Source: DASSBR01 sp035701285
GTDB taxonomy: Bacteria; Pseudomonadota; Gammaproteobacteria; Natronospirales; DASSBR01
NCBI GenBank assembly: GCA_035701285.1
Contig: DASSNT010000015.1
Location: 1 to 64,000 of the forward strand
Direction of reading: 5' to 3'
Length of the DNA stretch: 64,000 nucleotides
Shown: one piece after another, positions 40,819-50,269 of the stretch
Layout of the letters: each line of letters begins with the position of its first letter
How positions within the stretch are numbered: the stretch's first letter is position 1
Translations under genes and position numbers: made by a program
Notes under the pieces: generated by a model
Seen by the model: the letters and a program-made list of their open reading frames with translations, nothing else
Database searches by the model: none
What the model was told of the DNA's origin: nothing

Positions 40819-40827
40819 TGGTAAAAT
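40819..40827 (+). promoter_or_regulatory. Extended -10 candidate before cvpA
   Basis: TGGTAAAAT at 40819-40827 directly follows the stop of the SPOR gene and fits an extended -10 element. No -35 box is seen at normal spacing. It would start a transcript about 36 bases before the cvpA ATG, giving cvpA-purF their own promoter. Confidence 0.35.
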
Positions 40828-40869
40828 AGCCGCTCGCACCACGACCCGCACAGGTTCGCCACCCACCCG

Positions 40870-41403
40870 ATGGTCTGGATCGACTACTTCATTCTCGGCG
40901 TCGTCGCGTTGTCGGTGCTGTTCAGCCTGATGCGCGGGTTCGTCAAGGAAGCCGTTTCGCTGGGTACCTGGATCGCCGCCTTCTGGCTGGCGCTGACCTT
41001 CGCCAACCCGTTCAGCCGCTGGTTCACCGCCATTGAATCGGATGCATTGCGCATCATATTGGCATTTGCGCTGCTTTTCGTCGTAGTGCTGATTGCGGGC
41101 GCGGTCGTAAATCACGTAATCAGCGTGCTGGTCGACAGGACCGGCCTGTCCGGCACGGACCGCCTGATCGGCGCCGTGTTCGGCTTCGGCCGGGGTCTCG
41201 TCGTCGTCGCCGCGCTGGTGCTGGTGGCGAACTGGACGCAGCTGCCGAAGAGCGAGAGCTGGCAGCATTCGAGATTTATGCCCTATGTCGATCCGGTCGC
41301 CGTTTGGCTGAGGCGGGTGTTGCCGATCGACTCATCTCATCCGCAGGTTTCCGGCAAACAAGTTGTCGAAACCGCGGCAATGCTTCATTCCGAGGAGGAC
41401 TGA
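40870..41403 (+). CDS. cvpA: CvpA family membrane protein
   Basis: CvpA is an inner-membrane protein needed for colicin V production and linked to envelope stress resistance; its molecular role is unclear. The 177-residue protein has four predicted membrane segments (around residues 5-22, 28-46, 63-85 and 103-122) and the conserved GFVKEAVSLGTWIAAF. It precedes purF by three bases, the normal gammaproteobacterial pairing. Confidence 0.93.
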   Translation: MVWIDYFILGVVALSVLFSLMRGFVKEAVSLGTWIAAFWLALTFANPFSRWFTAIESDALRIILAFALLFVVVLIAGAVVNHVISVLVDRTGLSGTDRLIGAVFGFGRGLVVVAALVLVANWTQLPKSESWQHSRFMPYVDPVAVWLRRVLPIDSSHPQVSGKQVVETAAMLHSEED

Positions 41404-41406
41404 TAA

Positions 41407-42912
41407 ATGTGTGGCATCGTCGGCATCGCCGGACACGGCAACGTCAACCAGGCGTTGTACGACGCGCTCACCGTTCTGCAGCACCGGGGTCAGGATGCGG
41501 CCGGCATCATGACGGCCGACGGTCCTCGGCTGCATTTGCACAAGAAGAATGGCCTGGTGCGCGACGTGTTCCAGCAGCGCCACATGCTCAGGTTGACGGG
41601 CAACATGGGCATTGGCCATGTTCGCTATCCAACGGCCGGCTCGTCGCACACGTCGGAAGCCCAGCCGCTCTATACCAATACGCCTTACGGCATCGGCCTG
41701 GGGCACAACGGCAACCTGACCAACGCGTCCGAGCTGCAGGAGCTGTTGTTCCGCGAAGATTTGCGGCACCTGAATACCGATTCCGATTCGGAAATCATCC
41801 TCAACGTATTCGCGCATGAATTGCAGCAGCGCGGCAAGACCTCGCTCAGCCCCGAGGATATTTTCGCCGCGGTCGCGGCGGTGCACCGGCGCTGCCGGGG
41901 CGCGTATTCGATCGTCGCGCTGATTGCGGACTATGGCATCGTCGGGTTTCGCGACCCGAATGGCATCCGGCCGCTGGTGTACGGCAGCCGCCCGACGCCG
42001 GACGGCGACGAATACATGATCGCATCGGAGAGCGTCGCGCTCGACGTGCTCGGCTTCGACATGATTCGCGACGTGGCGCCGGGCGAGGCGGTGCTGATCG
42101 ACAGCAACGGCGATCTGCATACCCGGCAATGCGCGGAGCATCCGAAACTCACGCCGTGCATTTTCGAGTACGTTTACTTTGCGCGGCCCGATTCGATCAT
42201 GGACCGGATTTCGGTCTACAAGGCGCGCCTGCGGATGGGCGACAAGCTTGCAGAGAAGATCAATCGCGAATGGCCGGACCATGATATCGATGTCGTGATC
42301 CCGATTCCCGATACCAGCCGCACCAGCGCCTTGCAAGTCGCAAACATGCTGGACATCAAGTTCCGCGAAGGCTTCATCAAGAACCGCTACATTGGCCGCA
42401 CGTTCATCATGCCGGGCCAGCAGCAGCGCCAGCGCTCGGTGAAGCAGAAACTCAATGCCATCGATCTTGAGTTCAAGGACAAGAACGTGTTGCTCGTGGA
42501 CGACTCGATCGTTCGCGGCACGACTTCAGAGAAGATTATCCAGATGGCGAGAGAGGCGGGCGCGCGCCGGGTTTATTTCGCCTCTGCCGCACCACCGGTG
42601 CGTTTTCCGAATGTGTACGGCATCGATATGCCGTCGGCGCCGGAACTGGTGGCGCACGGGCGCACCGAAGCGCAGGTCGCCGAGATCATTGGCGCGGATC
42701 GGCTCATTTATCAGGACCTCGACGACCTGATCGACGCGGTCAAGCACGAGCGCGCCGGTCTGGATCAATTCGACGACTCGGTGTTTTCCGGACGCTACAT
42801 TACCGGCGACGTGACGCCGCAATACCTGCGTCATCTTGAACTGCTGCGTTCTGACAGCGCCAAGGCGGCGCGGGAGCCGGTGGATGTCGAAGATATTGAG
42901 TTGCAGGCGTAG
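41407..42912 (+). CDS. purF: Amidophosphoribosyltransferase
   Basis: PurF makes phosphoribosylamine from PRPP and glutamine, the committing step of purine synthesis. The 501-residue protein begins MCGIVGIAG with Cys2 as the glutaminase nucleophile, so there is no propeptide. It carries the glutaminase motifs (LQHRGQDAAGI) and the PRPP site VLLVDDSIVRGTTSEK. A GAGGAGG site lies eight bases before the ATG, inside the end of cvpA. A dispersed stem-loop follows the gene. Confidence 0.97.
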   Translation: MCGIVGIAGHGNVNQALYDALTVLQHRGQDAAGIMTADGPRLHLHKKNGLVRDVFQQRHMLRLTGNMGIGHVRYPTAGSSHTSEAQPLYTNTPYGIGLGHNGNLTNASELQELLFREDLRHLNTDSDSEIILNVFAHELQQRGKTSLSPEDIFAAVAAVHRRCRGAYSIVALIADYGIVGFRDPNGIRPLVYGSRPTPDGDEYMIASESVALDVLGFDMIRDVAPGEAVLIDSNGDLHTRQCAEHPKLTPCIFEYVYFARPDSIMDRISVYKARLRMGDKLAEKINREWPDHDIDVVIPIPDTSRTSALQVANMLDIKFREGFIKNRYIGRTFIMPGQQQRQRSVKQKLNAIDLEFKDKNVLLVDDSIVRGTTSEKIIQMAREAGARRVYFASAAPPVRFPNVYGIDMPSAPELVAHGRTEAQVAEIIGADRLIYQDLDDLIDAVKHERAGLDQFDDSVFSGRYITGDVTPQYLRHLELLRSDSAKAAREPVDVEDIELQA

Positions 42913-42938
42913 CGGGTCGGCTTCGAACGGCACCCGCA

Positions 42939-43029
42939 GCGGCAATCATTTTCCAGAACGCCGTGAATACGTCCCTGTAGGCTCCGGGTTCGACATCCTG
43001 TCGAACACGCTCTGGAAAATAATTTCCGC
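42939..43029 (+). repeat. Dispersed stem-loop element, copy 2
   Basis: Arms of 21 bases (42939-42959 and 43009-43029) are inverted repeats with three mismatches, enclosing about 49 bases. The 67 bases from 42951 match the reverse complement of 14901-14967 at 55 positions without gaps, and the loop segment AGGCTCCGGGTTCG is identical. It lies between the convergent ends of purF and a histidine kinase gene, where it could act as a two-way terminator, though no T-run is present. A short TTTTCCAGAACGC fragment recurs at 45155. Confidence 0.85.
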
Positions 43030-43039
43030 AGCGTGCGCC

Positions 43040-45055
43040 TTAGTGTCTCGCAAGTTCCTGAATTAAGGCTCCGACGCCTTTTGGGTCCAGTGGCTTGACC
43101 AGGTGCTCGTCGAAACCGGCTTCGCGGGTGCGCCGCCGGTCGTCGAGTTGGCCGTAACCTGTGGCGGCCACCAGCCGCGTGCCCTTCAACTCGGGCATGG
43201 CGCGCAGACGGCGCGCCACTTCGTAGCCGTCCATGACCGGCAGGCCGATGTCTATCAGCGCGACCGCCGGCCTGAACTCGGCGGCGGCCTCGATGGCGGT
43301 CGCGCCGTCGTGGGCGACCCGGGTCTCGAAACCATCGCCCTCCAGTAGTGCCGCCAGGCTTTCCGCCGCGTTGACATAATCGTCGACTATCAGGACCCTG
43401 GCGTGACTTGCGTGCGTTGCCGACCGGGTCTGCATCGCCGGTTCCAGACGGCGCCTGTCGGGCACGCGCCGCCGTTCCAGCAGCGGCAGCCGCACGATGA
43501 ATTCGCTGCCCCGATCGCGGCCTTCGCTATGCGCCTCGACATGCCCGCCATGCAGGTCGACGAGGTTGCGGACGATGGACAGCCCGAGCCCGAGTCCGCC
43601 GCGTGAACGCGCGATCGACTGCGCATCCTGTGTGAACGAGTCGAACACGCGTGGCAGTAATCCTGCGTCAATGCCGATGCCCTGGTCGCGCACCCGGATG
43701 ACAACCTGGTCCCGCTCCGTGCCGGAGCTGACGTGAATAACGCGGCCGGGCTGGGAGTACTTCGCGGCGTTGGTGAGAAGATTGGTGATCACCTGGATGA
43801 GTCGCCGCCGGTCCCCATTGACGGTTAATCCGTCCTCAATCGCTGTTTCGACCGTCTGCTCGTGTTCCTGTAGCATCGGCCGCGCCGTTTCTATTGCGCG
43901 GGCGATAATGTCGCCGATATCCAGTGGTCCCATTTTCAGCTCGACCTTCCCGCGGGCAATGCGGGAGACGTCGAGCAGGTCGTCTACCATCGCTGCCAGA
44001 TGACGTACCTGCGATTCGACGATCGCGCGTTCGTCTGCGAGTGCGTCCGGCTGGCGCAGTTGCATCAGCTGCAAGGTTGTCATGATCGGCTGTAACGGGT
44101 TGCGCAGCTCGTGGCCGAGCATCGCCAGAAATTCGTCTTTTGCGCGGCTGGCGGTTTTAATCGCATCGTCAGCTTCCCTGCGCTCTGTCACGTCGGCGAC
44201 AACACCTGCGACACGCACCGGATTGCCGGCTGTGTCATAGATTACCCGCCCCAGCGGCGCTATCCAGTGGATGCTGCCGTCCGGCCAGCGGACACGGGCT
44301 TCGACCGAGAACACGCCGCTTTCCCGGGCGCGGGCGACGGCTTCGTGGAAGAGCGGCTTGTCTTCATCCAGCAGGTGTCGCTCAGCGGTGTGCCACGACC
44401 ACTCTGGCTGGGACTCCGGATAACCGAACATCCGGTCGTGTCGCAGCGAATGCTTCTCGGAGCGGCCGGTTGCAAGGTCGAGGTCCCAGACTCCGAGTTC
44501 GGCTGCGTCGATGGCGGTTTGGAGGGTGGCTTCGCTCTGTCGTAGCGCTGCTTCGGCCGCAACGCGGTCCGTTGTTTCGATGGTGGTTGCGATGACGCCG
44601 ACTATGTTGCCGGCTTCGTCACGAAGTGCGCTGTAGCAGGAGTTGAAGTAGGCATGCTCGCGCGCGCCATCCCGATCCAGCAGCCGTTCCGATCGATCGA
44701 GCCGTTCTGCAATGCCGGTCGCGAGAACCTTGTTCAGGACAGGTCCAATAGTGGGCCAGATATCGGCCCAGCACTCGCGCACCGGCTGGCCGAGCGCGGC
44801 CGGGTGCCGGGCACGCAGGATTGCGGTGGCGGCATCGTTGTAAATCTGGATCAGGTCGGGCCCCCACAGCACGTAGTGGGGGAAGCCGGCGTCGAGGCAG
44901 ATCGCCACGGCGGTTTTCAGGCTTGGCGGCCAGTGTTCTATTGGCCCCAGCGGCGTCCGCGACCAGTCATGCCTGCGCACGAGCGCATGCATGTCACTGT
45001 CGCCCGGGAACGGCGCAACTCGATCATCGCTTGCGTATTCCGCCATTGTCATCAC
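43040..45055 (-). CDS. Hybrid histidine kinase PAS-PAS-HisKA-HATPase-REC (paralogue 1)
   Basis: The 671-residue soluble protein starts with the HDWSRTPLGPIEHWP segment typical of an N-terminal PAS-like sensor module (about 30-165). A second PAS domain (about 175-300), the HisKA helix (FLAMLGHELRNPL near 315), the ATPase (NLLTNAAKYS; GGLGLGLSIVRNLV) and a receiver (LIVDDYVNAAES; phospho-acceptor in ALIDIGLPVMDGYE; C-terminal VKPLDP) follow. It is one of three tandem paralogues with nearly the same kinase-receiver half. No DNA-binding output is attached. The ATG at 45055 aligns with that of the third paralogue, with a shared CTGGACGGCG before both. Confidence 0.9.
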   Translation of the reverse strand: MMTMAEYASDDRVAPFPGDSDMHALVRRHDWSRTPLGPIEHWPPSLKTAVAICLDAGFPHYVLWGPDLIQIYNDAATAILRARHPAALGQPVRECWADIWPTIGPVLNKVLATGIAERLDRSERLLDRDGAREHAYFNSCYSALRDEAGNIVGVIATTIETTDRVAAEAALRQSEATLQTAIDAAELGVWDLDLATGRSEKHSLRHDRMFGYPESQPEWSWHTAERHLLDEDKPLFHEAVARARESGVFSVEARVRWPDGSIHWIAPLGRVIYDTAGNPVRVAGVVADVTERREADDAIKTASRAKDEFLAMLGHELRNPLQPIMTTLQLMQLRQPDALADERAIVESQVRHLAAMVDDLLDVSRIARGKVELKMGPLDIGDIIARAIETARPMLQEHEQTVETAIEDGLTVNGDRRRLIQVITNLLTNAAKYSQPGRVIHVSSGTERDQVVIRVRDQGIGIDAGLLPRVFDSFTQDAQSIARSRGGLGLGLSIVRNLVDLHGGHVEAHSEGRDRGSEFIVRLPLLERRRVPDRRRLEPAMQTRSATHASHARVLIVDDYVNAAESLAALLEGDGFETRVAHDGATAIEAAAEFRPAVALIDIGLPVMDGYEVARRLRAMPELKGTRLVAATGYGQLDDRRRTREAGFDEHLVKPLDPKGVGALIQELARH

Positions 45056-45083
45056 GCCGTCCAGCTGGCGATATGTTCTACCG

Positions 45084-45089
45084 AGTATA
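45084..45089 (-). promoter_or_regulatory. -10 box of hybrid kinase paralogue 1
   Basis: On the minus strand CCTATACTC contains TATACT, 28 bases before the ATG. The same CCTATACTC(G/A)GTA and a CTGGACGGCG next to the ATG recur upstream of the third paralogue at 50233-50238. This shows that a promoter was duplicated with the gene. No convincing -35 box is seen for this copy. The remaining bases up to 45172 hold a short fragment of the dispersed stem-loop. Confidence 0.5.
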
Positions 45090-45172
45090 GGTCGATTGGG
45101 AACAATCCGCTACTTGAGGCTTCCGACTTCGATCGGCGGGCGCTGCGGTATTAATTTTCCAGAACGCTGGCC

Positions 45173-47317
45173 TTATTTTTCATTCGCGGCACCAAAATTT
45201 TCGATCAGCTGTCCGATCGCGCTTGGATCCAGTGGTTTGACCAGATGCTCGTCAAAACCCGCCTCCCGGGCCCGCTGCCGGTCGCTCTCCTGGCCATAGC
45301 CTGTCACGGCGATCAGCGTCAGTTTTTCCAGACCCGGCATCTGGCGCAACCGACGGGCCACTTCGTAGCCGTCCATTACCGGCAGACCGATGTCGATCAG
45401 CGCGACTGCGGGCTCGAATTCAGCCGCGGCCGTGAGCGCGGCGGCGCCATCGTGGGCGATGCACGTCTCGTAGCCGGTCAGTTCAAGCAGCTCTGCAAGG
45501 CTGGTTGCGGCGTCGGCATAGTCGTCGACAACCAGAACCTTCAAACTGCTGCTGCCGGAACGCGCTGCCGGTTTGGCAGGCTCGACGGCGCGTTGTGTCG
45601 GCGGACTTTGCAGCAGTGGCAGGCGCACGACGAACTCGCTGCCGCAATTGCGGCCTTCGCTCAGCACCTCAACGCTGCCGCCGTGCAGCACCACGAGGTT
45701 CCGTACGATCGCCAGACCGAGCCCCAAGCCGCCTTCTGAGCGTTCGATTGATTGTGCGCTCTGGCTGAACAGGTCGAACACGTGCGGTTTGAGGTCCGGG
45801 TCGATACCGATACCCTCATCGCGCACCCGCAGTATGACTGCATCGCCCTCGGCCATCGCGCTGACATGGATCGTGCTCTTAGACGGGGAGTATTTCGACG
45901 CGTTGGACAGCAGATTGGTGACGATCTGTGCCAGCCGCCGCGCATCTCCCTCTACCAGCAGGTCGTCGTCGACCGCGGATTGCACCGCCTGTTGGCGTTG
46001 TTCTATCAGCGGCTCGACCGTTTGCAATGAGCGGGAAACGATTTCACCAATGCCGACGGGCTTCTTCTTCAATTCGACCTTGCCGCGGGCGATGCGCGAC
46101 ACGTCGAGCAGGTCATCGACCAGCCCGGCGAGGTGACGCACTTGCGATTCGATCACGTTACGCTCCCTGGCGAGCGCTTCCGGCTGGCGCATGCGCATTA
46201 GTTGCAGCGCGGTGAAGATCGGCGCCAGCGGATTGCGCAGTTCGTGGCCGAGCATGGCGAGGAATTCATCCTTGGCCCGGTTCGCTTCCTGCAGCGCGTT
46301 CCGCGAGTGGCGAAGATCCTCCTCGACGCGCTTCCGGTCGGTAATATCCTGGAACAGCACGCCCAGCCGCCGGCTTTCCTTGTTGTCCGGTTCCATTTTG
46401 AAAACGTAGAAGTCATACCAGCGCTTTTGCAGCGACAGGTAATGTACCGCGCGCTCGCTTTCGCCGGTGCGAGCGACGCGCCCCCACAGCTCGAACCAGT
46501 AAGGTTCATAGCGCTCTCCGGATTCGCCCAGCCGGTGACCGACGATATCCGTTCCGGCAAGTTCAAGCACGGCCGGATTCGCGTCGATGTATTCAAGGTC
46601 GATGGCATGACCGTTCTCGTCGAAGATGACGTCGGCGAGCAGATAACCTTCGTCAATCGCTGAAAACAGCGTGCGGTAGCGCGCTTCGCTTTTGCGCAGC
46701 GCCGCGTCGGCCCGATGCCGCTCAATCGCGATTGCGGTGGCGCGATTAAGGAAATCGACAGCTTCCATCTCCTCGGCCGCCGGCCCGCGAGGCTCGGGGT
46801 AGTAAATCGCGAACGTACCCAGTACCTGCCGATGCGAGCCGATGATCGGTGTTGACCAGCAGGCGCGCAGTTCATGGCGCAGCCCCAGGTCGGCGAAGTT
46901 CTTCCACAGCGGGTCCGACGCGATATCGCTGACGATAACCCGGGCGCGGCGGTGTGCCGCCGTTCCGCAGGTGCCGACACCCTCGCCGACGGGGGTGCCA
47001 TCGATCGCGCGGTTGTAATCGTCCGGCAGGCTTGGTGCGGATCCATGCCTCAGATGCAGGCCATCTTCGTCGAGCAGCAGCACCGAGGCGCGGGGCCGCC
47101 GTGCTGCAAAACGTGTTTCGAACCCGCGTATCAACGCGTCGAGGGCGGCGGAGAGCGGGGCGCCGGCCGCAATCAGTTCGATAACGCGCTGCTCCTGTGC
47201 CAGCAGCGCGTCACGCTGTTCCGCGCGGCGCCGTGCGGCCTCCCGGGCGGTGTTCGCCTCACGCAGTTCGTCAATAAGGGCCTGGGAATCGTCCTGTCTA
47301 TTGGCCGGATTTGTCAT
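45173..47317 (-). CDS. Hybrid histidine kinase GAF-PAS-HisKA-HATPase-REC (paralogue 2)
   Basis: The 714-residue soluble protein has a GAF domain (about 45-190), a PAS-type domain (about 200-330), HisKA (FLAMLGHELRNPLAPI near 345), an ATPase domain (GGLGLGLAIVRNLV) and a C-terminal receiver (VLVVDDYADAATS, IDIGLPVMDGYE). The ATG at 47317, with GAAGAAG about five bases upstream, overlaps the end of paralogue 3 by 20 bases, so the two are co-transcribed; an ATG six codons earlier is possible. The signal is unknown. Confidence 0.9.
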   Translation of the reverse strand: MTNPANRQDDSQALIDELREANTAREAARRRAEQRDALLAQEQRVIELIAAGAPLSAALDALIRGFETRFAARRPRASVLLLDEDGLHLRHGSAPSLPDDYNRAIDGTPVGEGVGTCGTAAHRRARVIVSDIASDPLWKNFADLGLRHELRACWSTPIIGSHRQVLGTFAIYYPEPRGPAAEEMEAVDFLNRATAIAIERHRADAALRKSEARYRTLFSAIDEGYLLADVIFDENGHAIDLEYIDANPAVLELAGTDIVGHRLGESGERYEPYWFELWGRVARTGESERAVHYLSLQKRWYDFYVFKMEPDNKESRRLGVLFQDITDRKRVEEDLRHSRNALQEANRAKDEFLAMLGHELRNPLAPIFTALQLMRMRQPEALARERNVIESQVRHLAGLVDDLLDVSRIARGKVELKKKPVGIGEIVSRSLQTVEPLIEQRQQAVQSAVDDDLLVEGDARRLAQIVTNLLSNASKYSPSKSTIHVSAMAEGDAVILRVRDEGIGIDPDLKPHVFDLFSQSAQSIERSEGGLGLGLAIVRNLVVLHGGSVEVLSEGRNCGSEFVVRLPLLQSPPTQRAVEPAKPAARSGSSSLKVLVVDDYADAATSLAELLELTGYETCIAHDGAAALTAAAEFEPAVALIDIGLPVMDGYEVARRLRQMPGLEKLTLIAVTGYGQESDRQRAREAGFDEHLVKPLDPSAIGQLIENFGAANEK

Positions 47318-50192
47318 CGATGTGCTTCTTCGCAAATGACTCGATCAAGTGTCCTATGATCGTGGGATCGAGCGGCTTCACCAAGTGCTCGTTAAACCCT
47401 GCTTCACGGGCGCGCCTGCGGTCGCTCTCCTGTCCGTAGCCGGTCATCGCCACCAGAGTAATTTTTTCGAGGCCGGTTACCTGGCGCATCCGCCGGGCGA
47501 CTTCGTAGCCGTCCATTGCCGGCAGTCCGATGTCGATGAGCGCAACCGTCGGCAGAAACTCTTTGGCGGCACCCAGCGCCGCCGCGCCGTCGTAGGCGAC
47601 ACGGGTTTCAAAGCCGTCCAGTCCCAGCAGTTCCGCAATGCTGTCGGCGGCATCGACATAATCGTCGACGATCAGCACCTTGACTTGCCCGCGGGTGGTT
47701 TCCGGCGTCGGCATCTGTGGCCCGGCCTGTGCAGCCAGCGTTGCGACCGCTTCGGCAGGCCTGCCTTGCAGCAGCGGCAGACGCACGACAAACTCGCTGC
47801 CGCGATTGTGCCCCTCGCTGAACGCTTCGACGCTGCCGCCGTGCAGCATGACCAGGTTTCGCACCAGTGAGAGACCCAGCCCCAGGCCGCCTTCCGACCG
47901 CGCGAGCGACTGCGCGCTCTGCGTGAACAGATCGAATACGCGCGGCAGCAGGTCCGGATCGATTCCCACGCCTTCGTCGCGCACGGTCAGCACGGCCTGG
48001 TCGCCTTCGGCGCACGCCGCAAGCTGGATTTCCCGTTGCGGCGGCGAATACTTCGCGGCGTTGGTCAGCAAGTTCGTGATGACCTGAACGAGCCGGCGGG
48101 CGTCGCCTTCGACGACCAGCCGGTCATTCACTTCTGTGTGCACAGCCTGTTCGTATTTTTCGATCAGCGGACTTGCCGTTTCAAGAGACTTGGCGACAAT
48201 CTCGCCGAGATCTACCGGCGCTTTCTTCAGTTCAATTTTGCCGCGCGCGATGCGCGACACGTCGAGCAGGTCGTCGACCAGCCCGATCATGTGCTGCACC
48301 TGCGACTCGATGATGCCGCGTTCCCGGGTCAGCACGTGCGGGTTTTGCATGCGCATCAACTGCAAGGCTGTCACGATCGGCGCCAGCGGATTGCGCAGTT
48401 CGTGGCCGAGCATGGCGAGAAATTCGTCTTTGGCCCGACTGGCGGATTGCAGATCGGCTTCCGACCTTTTTCGTTCACTGACGTCGATCGTGGCGCCGTA
48501 GGCGTGCGGCTTGCCGTGATCGTCGGCGATGGTGGCTCGGGAGTAGAGCCACCGGTGTCCGCCGTGGGGTAGCCGGGCCTGGAATTCCATCTCGAACGAC
48601 TGACGCGTTCGTGCGCATTCCGCCAGTCTGGCCATCATGTTGCGGCGGTCGGCGGTCTCGACCACATTCTCCCAGCGACTGGCGGGTATCCGCATGGGTC
48701 TTGCGCCGAACTCCATCAATTTCGCCATCTGCGCCGAGATCGTGCTTTCGCCGCTCTCAAGATTGAGATCCCAGGTGCCGATCTCGCCGGCTTCAATTGC
48801 CAGGCGCTGGAGTTGCTCGCTGCGCCGCAGCGCCTTTTCCGCCCGGGCGCGTTCGACGGCTTCCCAGGTGCGGTCGGCCACTTCCTCGACCAAGGCAACT
48901 TCTTCATCGCTCCAGGCGCGCGGCGCGGTCTGATGGACATAGAAGATAGCGACCAGGCGGTCATGCCGGATCAGCGGGACACCGATGCCGCTACGCACGT
49001 CCCCGGCTTCGGCATACGCTTCTTCAGCGCCGCGTGTGCGCGCGTCGGTCTGCGGATCTTTTACCCGGACGGTTTTGCCCATGCGGTAGTCGCGCGCAAC
49101 GCTTTCGCCGAAGTCGCGTATCCGCACGGTGCCGGCGAGAGTCAGCATGTTGCCGTCGGTCCAGTCCCGCCTGACGGTAAACAGTTCTTCGCTTTTGTCG
49201 ACCTCGCCGTAGCCGCAGCGGCCGACGCCGAGATGGGAGCCGAGCATGCGGCTCGCGGTTTCCATGATCGCCGAGCTGCTGGTCACCTCGCGCAGCGTGT
49301 CTGTGAGCGCAACGAGAAAGTTGTCGTGCTCTTCACTGCGCTTGCGGTCGGTCACGTCGCGAGTCGTGCCGCCGACGGCCTCGACTTCGCCGCCGGGGTC
49401 AAGGATCGGCACGAGGATGTACTCGTAGACGCGTCTGCCGTTGGTGCCATTGAATGGCACTTCGCCTTTGACCGGCTGCCGCGTGGCGACGACTTCATCG
49501 ATCTCGCGGTCGTGCATGGCAGCGTGCCAGTCCGGATAACCCAGTTCCAGGCAATTCTTGCCGATGGCCTCATCCCACGTTCGGCCCCACATCGCGAGGG
49601 TGGCGCGGTTGGCGTAGATAAACCGGTGGTCGAGGTCGAAAATGTAGGCGAGATCCGGGATGGCGGAGAGCAGCGCGTCGTAGCGCCGCTGTCGCGCCTC
49701 TTCTGCAAGCACTGAACTGGTTACCTCGATGCCGCTATTGAGCATTCCGGCGATGATGCCGGTCTCGTCGCGCAGGGGACTCACCGCAAAGGTGAACCAG
49801 GTTGACTCGGGGCTTCCGTTGCGCAGCAGCGTGAACGGTATCTGCTCACAGCGGCTCGATTCGCCGTTCCAGGCCTTCGTGATCAGAGGCTCGATTGCCT
49901 CGCGCACTTCTGACCACACCTCCAGCAGGGGCTTGCCGAGGGCGTCGTGTTTCGCACCGAGCAGCGGCCGATACGCGTCGTTGTAGATGCAGATGAGCTG
50001 CTGGCCCCAGCAGACAAGGTTCGGCAGCGGTGAGTCGAGAATAAGGTCGACGCAGGTTCGCAGCGCCTGCGGCCAGCTTTCCGGCGGCCCGAGCGGCGTA
50101 CCGGACCAGTCATGTGCGCGCACCAGCGCAGCCATTTCACCTTGGGTGGCGAACGGCGCTTGTGAGGGCGTCACGCGGGCGGGTTCAGTCAT
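47298..50192 (-). CDS. Hybrid histidine kinase PAS-PAS-GAF-PAS-HisKA-HATPase-REC (paralogue 3)
   Basis: The 964-residue protein is the first gene of the kinase run. It has an HDWSGTPLGPPESWP N-terminal sensor module (about 20-145), a PAS domain (about 155-285), a GAF domain (about 300-450), a further PAS (about 465-590), HisKA (FLAMLGHELRNPLAPI near 605), an ATPase (GGLGLGLSLVRNLV) and a receiver (VLIVDDYVDAADS, IDIGLPAMDGYE). No membrane helix is seen. The ATG at 50192 is preferred because its upstream CTGGACGGCG matches paralogue 1. A promoter lies at 50233-50261. Confidence 0.9.
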   Translation of the reverse strand: MTEPARVTPSQAPFATQGEMAALVRAHDWSGTPLGPPESWPQALRTCVDLILDSPLPNLVCWGQQLICIYNDAYRPLLGAKHDALGKPLLEVWSEVREAIEPLITKAWNGESSRCEQIPFTLLRNGSPESTWFTFAVSPLRDETGIIAGMLNSGIEVTSSVLAEEARQRRYDALLSAIPDLAYIFDLDHRFIYANRATLAMWGRTWDEAIGKNCLELGYPDWHAAMHDREIDEVVATRQPVKGEVPFNGTNGRRVYEYILVPILDPGGEVEAVGGTTRDVTDRKRSEEHDNFLVALTDTLREVTSSSAIMETASRMLGSHLGVGRCGYGEVDKSEELFTVRRDWTDGNMLTLAGTVRIRDFGESVARDYRMGKTVRVKDPQTDARTRGAEEAYAEAGDVRSGIGVPLIRHDRLVAIFYVHQTAPRAWSDEEVALVEEVADRTWEAVERARAEKALRRSEQLQRLAIEAGEIGTWDLNLESGESTISAQMAKLMEFGARPMRIPASRWENVVETADRRNMMARLAECARTRQSFEMEFQARLPHGGHRWLYSRATIADDHGKPHAYGATIDVSERKRSEADLQSASRAKDEFLAMLGHELRNPLAPIVTALQLMRMQNPHVLTRERGIIESQVQHMIGLVDDLLDVSRIARGKIELKKAPVDLGEIVAKSLETASPLIEKYEQAVHTEVNDRLVVEGDARRLVQVITNLLTNAAKYSPPQREIQLAACAEGDQAVLTVRDEGVGIDPDLLPRVFDLFTQSAQSLARSEGGLGLGLSLVRNLVMLHGGSVEAFSEGHNRGSEFVVRLPLLQGRPAEAVATLAAQAGPQMPTPETTRGQVKVLIVDDYVDAADSIAELLGLDGFETRVAYDGAAALGAAKEFLPTVALIDIGLPAMDGYEVARRMRQVTGLEKITLVAMTGYGQESDRRRAREAGFNEHLVKPLDPTIIGHLIESFAKKHIDDKSGQ

Positions 50193-50232
50193 TGCGCCGT
50201 CCAGGTTGGCGATCAGGGAAATAGGGTTACTG

Positions 50233-50261
50233 AGTATAGGGAGTAACCTCGGCTGCGGCAA
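50233..50261 (-). promoter_or_regulatory. Promoter of hybrid kinase paralogue 3
   Basis: On the minus strand TTGCCG (50256-50261), a 17-base spacer and TATACT (50233-50238) form a good sigma70-type promoter, about 41 bases before the ATG. The -10 region and the bases next to the ATG are shared with paralogue 1. It lies just downstream of the Smr gene stop, so the kinases are not dependent on Smr transcription. Confidence 0.55.
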
Positions 50262-50269
50262 ATGCGAAA

